Below, in pieces: positions 1-5,008 of a DNA stretch of 5,008 nt (position 1 is the stretch's first letter; every line of letters begins with the position of its first letter). The stretch is from an uncultured Alistipes sp. (lineage in GTDB: Bacteria > Bacteroidota > Bacteroidia > Bacteroidales > Rikenellaceae), in NCBI GenBank assembly GCA_900769525.1, contig CAAGGY010000047.1, forward strand, positions 1 to 5,008. The letters run 5' to 3'. The translations under genes and the position numbers were made by a program. The notes under the pieces were generated by a model that saw only the letters and a program-made list of their open reading frames with translations, did not search any database and was not told where the DNA came from.

Positions 1-1280
1 CACGAGCCCACAAACTTGAGGAACAGACGCATATAGTTCCACGCCAGGATAAACATAAATGGGAAGGCGATGAAGTAGCCCAAAGCCCACCAGAAGCCGC
101 AGAATACCCACAACAGCACGATAGGTGGAATCAAGCATAGTGGCACGGATACAAAGACGCTGACACCAACATTAAACGAGCTGACGAACATCTGGTCCTT
201 GATAAGCTTGCGGATAAAGAGCTTAGGGATGATGAACATTAAGCAGGTAGGTATGATCGAGATGATGAATAGTGGCAAGAGCAGAAGGAGACCTAAGCCA
301 CGAAGTATAGGTGCCTCGATGCCTGGATTGTGCCTAAAGAGCCAGTCACGAATACCCAACTCCTTGAGTCCCAGGGCGTAGCTCTTTGTGTCGCTATATA
401 TTGCCTCCATCTCCTCAGGGCGCTCCTCTGAGGCCTTTTGCATCTTGTCGACAAGCTGCTGGTCCGAAAGCAGACGCGATGGGAGATAGTTGGGCTTGAA
501 GCCGTGTTCACGAGCATACTTATGTCCATAGCCCGTCTCACGCAAGAAGTCTATCTCGTCGTAGTGCTCGAGGTCGCTCACGTGGAGCATCATATCTTGT
601 ATTCGGCTGCGTACCAATGTGTTAATCTCGACCATCACCTCGCGTGGCGACTCCTTATAGCGCTCATAGTAGGGCTTGAGCGAGATAGGCTTGTCGAACT
701 TTATAAGCATATCGGTGCGAGCGTGGAAGTAGTTTGAGTAGTGGTTGCACGATGGCAATATCATCACATCCTGCTCGAAGCCCATCTTCTCGGCAGCCTC
801 GAAGGCAATGCGCAAGTATCCGAGTTTGAAGGTACCCAGCCAGCGCTTATCCTGGTGGTCAGCCTCAGGGTAGAGCATAAGTGTCTCACCATCGGTGAGT
901 GCCTGGCCTGCAGCATCCATCGTAGAGCGGTTTTTGTTGATTGCCGAGAAGCCCTCGTGGCTCATACGGTATGCTGGCAGAAGGCCCATAGCTCGCAAGG
1001 CCTTGTTGAATATTGGGTTTTTGAACACGTTAGCTCGCGCGATGAAGTTCATACGTCGGTCCGTAAGTTGAAGACATACGCACAAAGGGTCGTTGAGGCA
1101 GTTCTGGTGGTTGGATACCACGACACAGGGAGTGCCATCGACAGGTACATTCTCAAGGCCGATTATATGCTCCTTGCGGAAGTAGAGACCCGAGTTTACA
1201 TATTGCAGATATAGACGAAATGCTTTTAGAAAGAGTGAATGATCACGTGGGGTTCTTTTCATAGAGTAGTTTTTCTTCAT
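1..1280 (-). CDS. PlsC/GPAT-like acyltransferase, C-terminus cut by window edge
   Basis: Reading the minus strand from ATG at 1280-1278 gives 426 open codons to the edge. By family, it should transfer an acyl group to glycerol-phosphate or a lysophospholipid at the inner membrane. Motif I is NHQNCLND (residues 57-64), with His58 and Asp64 as the catalytic pair. The spacing is HX5D, as in Bacteroidetes and yeast Gpt2-like members, not the classical HX4D. Motif II is LPAYR (101-105). Motif III is LYPEADHQ (136-143), where the usual PEG is PEA, followed by a basic FKLGYLRIAF segment. Motif IV is around ILPSCNHY (174-181). After a charged linker come hydrophobic segments at about 327-354, 371-394 and 396-415, so the C-terminus is membrane-embedded. 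No Shine-Dalgarno is visible. Met7 (1262) is an alternative start and would leave a more normal leader after the predicted promoter. The family is clear; the exact acceptor substrate is not. Confidence 0.88.
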   Translation of the reverse strand, partial: MKKNYSMKRTPRDHSLFLKAFRLYLQYVNSGLYFRKEHIIGLENVPVDGTPCVVVSNHQNCLNDPLCVCLQLTDRRMNFIARANVFKNPIFNKALRAMGLLPAYRMSHEGFSAINKNRSTMDAAGQALTDGETLMLYPEADHQDKRWLGTFKLGYLRIAFEAAEKMGFEQDVMILPSCNHYSNYFHARTDMLIKFDKPISLKPYYERYKESPREVMVEINTLVRSRIQDMMLHVSDLEHYDEIDFLRETGYGHKYAREHGFKPNYLPSRLLSDQQLVDKMQKASEERPEEMEAIYSDTKSYALGLKELGIRDWLFRHNPGIEAPILRGLGLLLLLPLFIISIIPTCLMFIIPKLFIRKLIKDQMFVSSFNVGVSVFVSVPLCLIPPIVLLWVFCGFWWALGYFIAFPFMFILAWNYMRLFLKFVGS

Positions 1281-1290
1281 TTATTTTTGC

Positions 1291-1298
1291 CAAAAATA
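1291..1298 (-). promoter_or_regulatory. Probable -7 element for the acyltransferase gene
   Basis: The minus strand reads TATTTTTG, matching the Bacteroidetes -7 consensus TAnnTTTG. No TTG lies 19 nt upstream, so the -33 half is missing or weak. Transcription would start near 1285. That is only a few bases before ATG 1280, but about 22 bases before the internal ATG at 1262. A dyad, TAGAAT-TT-ATTCTA (1299-1312), lies directly upstream where the promoter spacer would be and could be an operator. Confidence 0.4.
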
Positions 1299-1385
1299 TA
1301 GAATTTATTCTAAAACTCTATTATACTATGGTCGTTTTAGCATATAAATACGTTAAAATACTGATTCATTAATGTTTAAAACGTC

Positions 1386-1403
1386 GCCTAAATAGGCTTT
1401 TTT
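1386..1403 (+). terminator. Weak terminator-like hairpin plus T-run upstream of the HAD gene
   Basis: GCCTA-AA-TAGGC (1386-1397) is followed at once by six T (1398-1403), the layout of an intrinsic terminator on the plus strand. The usable stem is only four or five base pairs with a tiny loop. No plus-strand gene lies upstream in the window, so its purpose is unclear. It could block antisense transcription leaving the acyltransferase gene, end a short unannotated RNA, or be chance. Confidence 0.22.
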
Positions 1404-1462
1404 GGTATATTTTTCTCTTGCAACAAACTAATTGAGAACCGATGTCGGAACTATTGAAAAAA

Positions 1463-1492
1463 TTGAGTAACTTCGCCAAATAAATATCTTTG
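1463..1492 (+). promoter_or_regulatory. Bacteroidetes-type promoter for the HAD gene
   Basis: TTG at 1463-1465 is separated by exactly 19 bases from TATCTTTG at 1485-1492, a full match to the TTG-N19-TAnnTTTG consensus. The element ends two bases before the ATG at 1495. The expected transcription start, about 4-7 nt past the final G, therefore falls on or beside the start codon, implying a leaderless or nearly leaderless mRNA. Confidence 0.68.
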
Positions 1493-1494
1493 CT

Positions 1495-2268
1495 ATGCGA
1501 CGACGATATATATTCTTCGATATTGATGGCACTCTCAAGGCGGGTGGTTATGATAATGCCTACATCCCTGAGTCTACACGTGAGGCGATTGAGAGGCTGC
1601 GTGCTAATGGCCACTTTCTTGCTATAGCAACAGGTCGCTCGGAGGCTATGGCACGTGGCTATATGAGTGAGCTTGGATTCGATAATATGGTTAGTGATGG
1701 AGGTTATGGTATCACCATTGATGGACGTTTGCTCGGTATTACACCTCTTAACAAAGAGCTTATCGTCGACCTTATCGATGAGTGTCGACGCCTCGATATG
1801 CCTTGGGCTTTGCAGGTGGATAACTCAGATACCAGGGTGGCACCCGACTCGAGATTTGAGGAGTTTACCCACGATATATATATGAAGACTCGCATAGAGC
1901 CGGGGCTTGATCCTCGCAACTTCGACTCACTCTATAAGGCCTATGTAGCTTGCTTGGCTCCTGACGAGCAGCGACTTACTACGTTGTCGAGGTTGCCTTG
2001 GTGTAGATTTCTTGATGAGTATATCTTCATCGAACCGGCAGATAAGGCCTATGGCGTTCGCCACATACTCGACCATTTTGGAGCAAACTACGAAGATGCC
2101 ATAGTCTTTGGCGATGGTATTAACGACCTCTCAATGTTTGTTGATGTATGGACAAAGGTGGCTATGGGCAACGCCTGCGATGAGCTTAAGTTGCGAGCCG
2201 ACCTTGTAACCTCGGATGTAGATAAGGATGGTATCTGGAATGCCTGCAAAACGCTTGGGCTTATCTAA
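1495..2268 (+). CDS. Cof-type HAD-IIB family hydrolase (phosphatase)
   Basis: This 257-residue protein is a soluble, Mg-dependent phosphohydrolase of the haloacid dehalogenase superfamily, subclass IIB, which typically dephosphorylates sugar phosphates or other small phosphometabolites. All four motifs are visible. Motif I is FFDIDGTL with nucleophile Asp9 and acid/base Asp11. Motif II is AIATGRS with Thr46. Motif III is Lys184 in EPADKAYGV. Motif IV is FGDGINDLSMF with Asp207 and Asp211, followed by the usual AMGNA (223-227). The alpha/beta cap of type C2 lies between motifs II and III, roughly residues 82-180. Length is normal for the family. The start is forced: an in-frame TAA sits at 1468-1470, no ATG, GTG or TTG lies between it and 1495, and motif I begins six residues in. 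It is divergent from the acyltransferase and convergent with the LytTR gene, so it is probably monocistronic. The substrate cannot be read from the sequence. Confidence 0.93.
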   Translation: MRRRYIFFDIDGTLKAGGYDNAYIPESTREAIERLRANGHFLAIATGRSEAMARGYMSELGFDNMVSDGGYGITIDGRLLGITPLNKELIVDLIDECRRLDMPWALQVDNSDTRVAPDSRFEEFTHDIYMKTRIEPGLDPRNFDSLYKAYVACLAPDEQRLTTLSRLPWCRFLDEYIFIEPADKAYGVRHILDHFGANYEDAIVFGDGINDLSMFVDVWTKVAMGNACDELKLRADLVTSDVDKDGIWNACKTLGLI

Positions 2269-2305
2269 TATTTTGCCCCTCTATTTAATTCTCCACTCCT
2301 CCAAA

Positions 2306-3286
2306 TTAGTTTGTTATCGTGTCGTTATGCTCGTCGATGACGTTGGCGCTGCTACTCTTTTGCGCCATGTTGAGTGACGATAGTACCGATTCGTAGTAGC
2401 TCTTGGAGAGAGGGATGCGACGTATTGAGTCATCATCGAGGTGGATGAAGTGCATGCGGTGCTCCTCGCCAACAAAGCGTATCTTATTGATATTCACAAT
2501 ATAAGACCTGTGGCAGCGTCGCATTGCTGTACCCTTCAGGCTCTCCTCAACGCTCTTTGTGCGACAACGAAGCATATATGTCGCAATCTTGTCGTTGTGC
2601 TTGTAGTTAACCTTTATATAGTTATCCTCCGACTCCAAATAGTAGAGCGACTCCTCGCTAATTGTGAGGCGCAGATTGCCATTGTTGTCGTGTAGGTTGA
2701 TCATTCGTGGCGAACGGTCGAGTGCAGAGGCCTGTGTTACAGCCTCCTCACGACGCTGCTTCTCGTGCTTTGTCATCAGCTCTAAGCGGCGGCACTCCTC
2801 TCTAACTCGTTGTAGCTGGTATGATGCAGCCTCAAACTCCTCGCACTTAGCTCTGTATGCTGCGTAGAAGACTATCAATCCATTCGGAATGGCGAGTATG
2901 AGTGTGACGCAGAAGAGTGCTCGTACGCCTACGCTCGGAAATGTTACACCAGGTTCGGAGAATAGCGATACGGTTATTACGGTGTATAGTAGCGATATCG
3001 CAACGTTTTCGGCCATTAGCCACCATAAGTAGCGTATTGTTGTCATCAAGTAGCGATCCTGCAGTGCATACATCATCGAGCGGCTGAGAATAAGTATGAC
3101 GATTGCCCCAACATAGAATAGTATAGTGAGGCAGAAGTGTAGAGTGTTTTTCGTACTAAACCATACGGCCAAGGAGAATGGTTCGTAGATAAACATAAAG
3201 AGTGCCGAGAAGGCCACGATGAACGCTATCATCACGGAGATGTAGCGTCGTGAGATTAGATATTTGGGTATTTCTCTACTTATCAT
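2306..3286 (-). CDS. Membrane-anchored LytTR-family transcriptional regulator
   Basis: The protein has 326 residues. The N-terminal half has four hydrophobic segments, at about 18-34, 50-68, 93-109 and 122-144. A highly charged stretch rich in Glu, Arg and Gln follows (about 147-186) and is likely a coiled coil, suggesting dimerisation. The C-terminal LytTR DNA-binding domain spans about 196-304, with the family's landmarks YYLESEDNYIKVNY, LRCRTKSVEESL, RRCHRSYIVNINKI and IPLSKSYYESV. There is no receiver domain with a phosphoacceptor Asp and no histidine kinase gene beside it, so it is not a classical response regulator. The membrane part may sense a signal directly or tether the regulator. 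The ATG at 3286 lies about 20 nt after the start predicted from the promoter at 3313-3344. The gene is divergent from fabH, with a phased repeat array between them. Control of itself or of fabHF is a reasonable inference. Target and signal are unknown. Confidence 0.9.
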   Translation of the reverse strand: MISREIPKYLISRRYISVMIAFIVAFSALFMFIYEPFSLAVWFSTKNTLHFCLTILFYVGAIVILILSRSMMYALQDRYLMTTIRYLWWLMAENVAISLLYTVITVSLFSEPGVTFPSVGVRALFCVTLILAIPNGLIVFYAAYRAKCEEFEAASYQLQRVREECRRLELMTKHEKQRREEAVTQASALDRSPRMINLHDNNGNLRLTISEESLYYLESEDNYIKVNYKHNDKIATYMLRCRTKSVEESLKGTAMRRCHRSYIVNINKIRFVGEEHRMHFIHLDDDSIRRIPLSKSYYESVLSSLNMAQKSSSANVIDEHNDTITN

Positions 3287-3312
3287 AACACTATTTAGCG
3301 TAGTTATAGCTA

Positions 3313-3344
3313 CAAAAGTACAATTTTTTTGTTCTATCGCAAAA
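3313..3344 (-). promoter_or_regulatory. Bacteroidetes-type promoter for the LytTR gene
   Basis: On the minus strand TTTTG (3344-3340), a 19-base spacer (3339-3321) and TACTTTTG (3320-3313) match TTTG-N19-TAnnTTTG in full. The expected transcription start is near 3306-3309, giving a leader of about 20 nt before the ATG at 3286. The repeat array begins two bases upstream of the -33 element, a position suited to an activator or autoregulator. Confidence 0.72.
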
Positions 3345-3345
3345 C

Positions 3346-3395
3346 TTTTACCACATATAATGCAATTTCACCACAAAATAAGCATTTTTACCACA
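3346..3395 (+). repeat. Three direct repeats of TTTYACCACA at 20-bp steps (likely operator)
   Basis: TTTTACCACA (3346-3355), TTTCACCACA (3366-3375) and TTTTACCACA (3386-3395) are spaced exactly 20 bp start to start. The last two share more flank: GCA two or three bases before the unit and AAAT after it. Twenty bp is close to two helical turns, so the copies lie on about the same DNA face, as expected for a regulator binding in tandem. The array sits between the divergent LytTR and fabH promoters, abutting the first and reaching the -33 region of the second. LytTR proteins commonly bind direct repeats about two turns apart, so the neighbouring regulator is the first candidate. The core differs from the best-known LytTR sites, so this remains inference. 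Confidence 0.6.
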
Positions 3396-3398
3396 AAA

Positions 3399-3431
3399 TT
3401 CGTGTACGTATGCTCGCATAGCATATCTTTG
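3399..3431 (+). promoter_or_regulatory. Promoter for the fabH-fabF operon
   Basis: TATCTTTG (3424-3431) is a full match to the -7 consensus TAnnTTTG. The -33 region, around TTCGTG (3399-3404), is weak, which would fit a promoter needing an activator. The spacer holds a dyad, TATGC-TC-GCATA (3409-3420), and then a tandem second GCATA (3421-3425) running into the -7 element; this may be another protein-binding site. The expected transcript start is about 3435-3438, leaving a leader of roughly 104-107 nt before fabH. Confidence 0.55.
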
Positions 3432-3446
3432 CACCGAAATTCGCAA

Positions 3447-3500
3447 ATGATAACCAGGTTGCAAATTGAAGCTATCTCCGATTTTTTTGGTTCGGAGTAG
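3447..3500 (+). CDS. Possible 17-codon upstream small ORF in the fabH leader
   Basis: ATG at 3447 opens a 17-residue frame, MITRLQIEAISDFFGSE, ending in TAG at 3498-3500. It starts about 10 nt after the predicted transcript start and covers almost the whole stem-loop at 3460-3507, with its stop codon inside the 3' arm. Ribosomes translating it would have to unwind the hairpin, so it could act as a leader peptide affecting fabH expression. There is no run of one amino acid to suggest classical attenuation. The same codons also lie in a longer frame from 3264, but that one would start upstream of the promoter. An ORF this short can occur by chance. Confidence 0.28.
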   Translation: MITRLQIEAISDFFGSE

Positions 3501-3507
3501 CGTTGCA
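3460..3507 (+). promoter_or_regulatory. Long bulged stem-loop in the fabH 5' leader
   Basis: Three nested pairings stack. TGCAA (3460-3464) pairs with TTGCA (3503-3507). GCTA (3471-3474) pairs with TAGC (3498-3501). CTCCGA (3476-3481) pairs with TCGGAG (3492-3497). Only T3475 is bulged between the inner two stems, and an asymmetric internal loop lies below them. This gives 15 base pairs capped by a loop of seven T followed by GGT. There is no T-run after the 3' arm, so it is not an intrinsic terminator. It may stabilise the mRNA, control translation, or bind a protein or small RNA at the U-rich loop. It matches no riboswitch class I recognise. Confidence 0.5.
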
Positions 3508-3541
3508 GAGTAATTATTATTGAACTAACAAAATATTTCAG

Positions 3542-4495
3542 ATGAAAATTATTGGAACAGGATCGGCACATCCCAAGTGCGCAGTGACCAACGAGATGCT
3601 CGAACAGTTCCTTGAGACTACCGACGAGTGGATTACCGAGCGTACGGGTATCAAGGAGCGTTGCGTTATCTCGTCAGAGAAACTCGAAGACTTGGCCGTG
3701 ATTGCTGCAAATAAGGCTTTGGAGAATGCCAACCTTACTGCTGCCGACATCGACTTTATCATCTGCTCGAATGTTGTTAATGAGTATGTGACACCAGCAT
3801 TGAGTTGTATTATTCAGGGTAAACTTGGTGCTACGTGCCCAACACTCGATATCAACGCAGCTTGTGCAGGTTTTATCTTCGCTATGGATATGGCTGAGGA
3901 TAAGCTCAAGTGCAAGAAGGCTAAGAACATTCTCATCGTGTGCGCTGAGGAGCCATCACGCATGGTAAGCTGGCAGAATCGTAGCACTTGCGTCCTCTTT
4001 GGTGATGGCGCTGGCGCAGCTGTTGTCACCGAGGGTGATGAGCTTAAGGCTATTCGCCTGACAACATCTTCACTCACCGATGTGCTCTACTACCAGCGTA
4101 GCCTTGAGCCTACGCCATACATCGACAAGGATGAGAACTATGAGCCGCTGGTGATGCGTGGTCGTGAGGTATTCAAGCATGCCGTGACCAACTCATGTCG
4201 TGATATCCGCAAGCTCCTTAACCAGACAGGTCTTGATGCAAGCGAGATTAAGTACTATGTTTTGCACCAGGCAAACCGTCGTATCATCGATTCTATTCGC
4301 AACTTCCTCGATGTTGAGGAGGAGAAGGTGCCACACAACGTTGAGCGTTATGGTAACATCTCGTCTGCGGCGCTTCCTGCACTGCTTGATGAGCTCAACC
4401 GTGCTGGTAAGTTGCAGAAGGGCGATAAGTTGGTGTTCAGCGCATTTGGTGCGGGATTTACCACTGGTGCCTGCATAATCGAGTGGGCAAAATAA
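3542..4495 (+). CDS. fabH: Beta-ketoacyl-ACP synthase III (KAS III)
   Basis: This 317-residue cytosolic enzyme starts type II fatty acid synthesis by condensing an acyl-CoA primer with malonyl-ACP to give a 3-ketoacyl-ACP. It is a full-length thiolase-fold protein. The N-terminal TTDEWITERTGIKER (26-40) is the KAS III signature. The nucleophile is Cys108 in INAACAGF. The decarboxylation pair is His242 in LHQANRRIID and Asn272 in GNISSAALP. The C-terminal FGAGFTTGA (302-310) matches the usual FGGGFxxG loop. FGDGAGAA (153-160) is also typical. The Cys-His-Asn triad is intact, which separates it from KAS II and from HMG-CoA synthase. No Shine-Dalgarno precedes ATG 3542; the leader is A/T-rich. 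fabF follows after 58 bp on the same strand, so the two are very likely co-transcribed. plsX and rpmF, frequent fabH partners, are not adjacent. It may therefore be one of two fabH copies, which I cannot test here. Confidence 0.95.
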   Translation: MKIIGTGSAHPKCAVTNEMLEQFLETTDEWITERTGIKERCVISSEKLEDLAVIAANKALENANLTAADIDFIICSNVVNEYVTPALSCIIQGKLGATCPTLDINAACAGFIFAMDMAEDKLKCKKAKNILIVCAEEPSRMVSWQNRSTCVLFGDGAGAAVVTEGDELKAIRLTTSSLTDVLYYQRSLEPTPYIDKDENYEPLVMRGREVFKHAVTNSCRDIRKLLNQTGLDASEIKYYVLHQANRRIIDSIRNFLDVEEEKVPHNVERYGNISSAALPALLDELNRAGKLQKGDKLVFSAFGAGFTTGACIIEWAK

Positions 4496-4518
4496 GATAA
4501 TCAAAGAGAGTATTAACA

Positions 4519-4532
4519 GCGTCTAAAGACGC
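4519..4532 (+). other. Small hairpin between fabH and fabF
   Basis: GCGTC (4519-4523), a TAAA loop and GACGC (4528-4532) form a perfect five-pair, GC-rich stem, followed by an A-run. It lies 22 bases before the fabF start. Without a T-run it should not terminate transcription. It could mark an mRNA processing or stability point between the two cistrons, or tune fabF translation. Confidence 0.3.
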
Positions 4533-4553
4533 AAAAAATAGAGAATTAGAAAG

Positions 4554-5008
4554 ATGGAACAGAGAGTTGTTATCACAGGTATCGGTGCTATCACCCCTGT
4601 GGGTAATCACGCTGAGGATACTTGGAAGAACCTTGTAGAGGGTAACTGCGGTATCGACTTTATTAAGGGCTTTGAGGAGTATAATCTCCCTGTTAAGATT
4701 GCTGGTCAGGTTAAGAACTTCGATCAGTCGGAGTATGAGCTTAATGCAGGTCTTGCACGTCGTAGCGACCGTTTCTGTGTCTATGCTATGGCTGCTGCTT
4801 CAGATGCTATGAAGGATGCAGGTTTGGTTAGCGGTGAGAATATTGAGCCTGAGCGTCTTGGTGTATATATCGGCTCTGGTATCGGTGGTATGGATACATT
4901 CGTAAACCAGACCAAGGTGATGTTGGAGGAGGGTATCCACCGCATCTCGCCATTCTTCGTGCCTATGATGATCTCGAACATCGCATCGGGTAATGTGGCT
5001 ATCTCACA
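4554..5008 (+). CDS. fabF: Beta-ketoacyl-ACP synthase II (KAS II), N-terminal part
   Basis: The first 151 residues of an elongating condensing enzyme are present; the rest lies past the right edge. KAS II joins malonyl-ACP to a growing acyl-ACP. Recognition rests on RVVITGIGAITPVGN (4-18), the ARRSDRF segment that precedes the dimer-forming helix, the AAASDAMKDAGL helix, LGVYIGSGIGGMDTF, and SPFFVPMMISNIASGNVAI near the end. The family is normally about 410-420 residues. The catalytic Cys, expected about a dozen residues further on, and both active-site His residues are outside the window, so activity cannot be judged. Start ATG 4554 fits the family N-terminus and has an A/G-rich leader. Codons are strongly biased (GGT for most Gly), as in a well-expressed gene. 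It follows fabH by 58 bp. The early KS region cannot exclude a specialised polyene-type KS, but FabF is the simplest reading. Confidence 0.9.
   Translation, partial: MEQRVVITGIGAITPVGNHAEDTWKNLVEGNCGIDFIKGFEEYNLPVKIAGQVKNFDQSEYELNAGLARRSDRFCVYAMAAASDAMKDAGLVSGENIEPERLGVYIGSGIGGMDTFVNQTKVMLEEGIHRISPFFVPMMISNIASGNVAIS

Noticed and set aside
741..1214. A 157-codon plus-strand open frame
   Set aside because: It lies wholly antisense to the acyltransferase, whose motifs are conserved on the minus strand. Its own translation shows no recognisable domain.
1369..1614. An 81-codon minus-strand frame spanning the intergenic region and the start of the HAD gene
   Set aside because: It overlaps the HAD promoter and motif I in antisense and has no promoter or recognisable domain.
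2269..2305. Bidirectional terminator between the convergent HAD and LytTR genes
   Set aside because: The 37-bp gap is pyrimidine-rich but shows no inverted repeat.
3346..3395. CRISPR repeat array
   Set aside because: The units are 10 bp with 10-bp spacing and only three copies; CRISPR repeats and spacers are much longer. A regulatory array fits better.
3264..3500. A 78-codon plus-strand frame across the lytTR-fabH intergenic region
   Set aside because: Its start lies inside lytTR, upstream of the only plus-strand promoter seen. It runs through the repeats and promoter, and only its last 17 codons would be transcribed from that promoter.
4193..4504. A 103-codon minus-strand open frame
   Set aside because: It is antisense to the conserved C-terminal part of fabH, including His242 and Asn272, and has no family signature.
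4519..4532. Intrinsic terminator between fabH and fabF
   Set aside because: The hairpin is followed by A residues and not T residues, so it lacks the needed U-tract.

Overview
The window reads as chromosomal DNA of a member of the Bacteroidota, probably the order Bacteroidales. Three lines of evidence support this. Upstream regions carry promoters of the TTG-N19-TAnnTTTG type used by the Bacteroidetes housekeeping sigma factor. No gene start has a Shine-Dalgarno sequence; A/T-rich leaders are used instead. The protein set is also typical: an HX5D-type acyltransferase, a Cof-like HAD phosphatase and a membrane-anchored LytTR regulator. I cannot name the genus.

Layout: (1) 1-1280, minus strand: a PlsC/GPAT-like acyltransferase whose C-terminus runs off the left edge. 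(2) 1281-1494: a divergent intergenic region with a promoter for each flanking gene. (3) 1495-2268, plus: a Cof-type HAD-IIB hydrolase. (4) 2306-3286, minus: a four-helix membrane protein with a C-terminal LytTR DNA-binding domain, convergent with the HAD gene. (5) 3287-3541: a second divergent intergenic region, the most information-rich part of the window. It holds a near-perfect lytTR promoter, three copies of TTTYACCACA at exactly 20-bp steps, a promoter for the fatty-acid genes, and a roughly 100-nt fabH leader with a strong stem-loop and a 17-codon small ORF. (6) 3542-4495, plus: fabH (KAS III). (7) 4554 to the right edge, plus: the N-terminal 151 residues of fabF (KAS II).

Themes: fabH and fabF form the start of a fatty-acid synthesis operon, in which KAS III starts chains and KAS II elongates them. 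An acyltransferase that could consume the acyl chains lies about 2.3 kb away but is transcribed separately. The arrangement suggests, as inference only, that the membrane LytTR protein regulates itself and/or the fabHF operon through the phased repeats between them. The proteins belong to known families. The less ordinary material is regulatory: the 20-bp-phased repeat array, the structured fabH leader with its embedded small ORF, and an apparently leaderless HAD gene. I found no tRNA, rRNA, CRISPR array, insertion sequence or phage gene.
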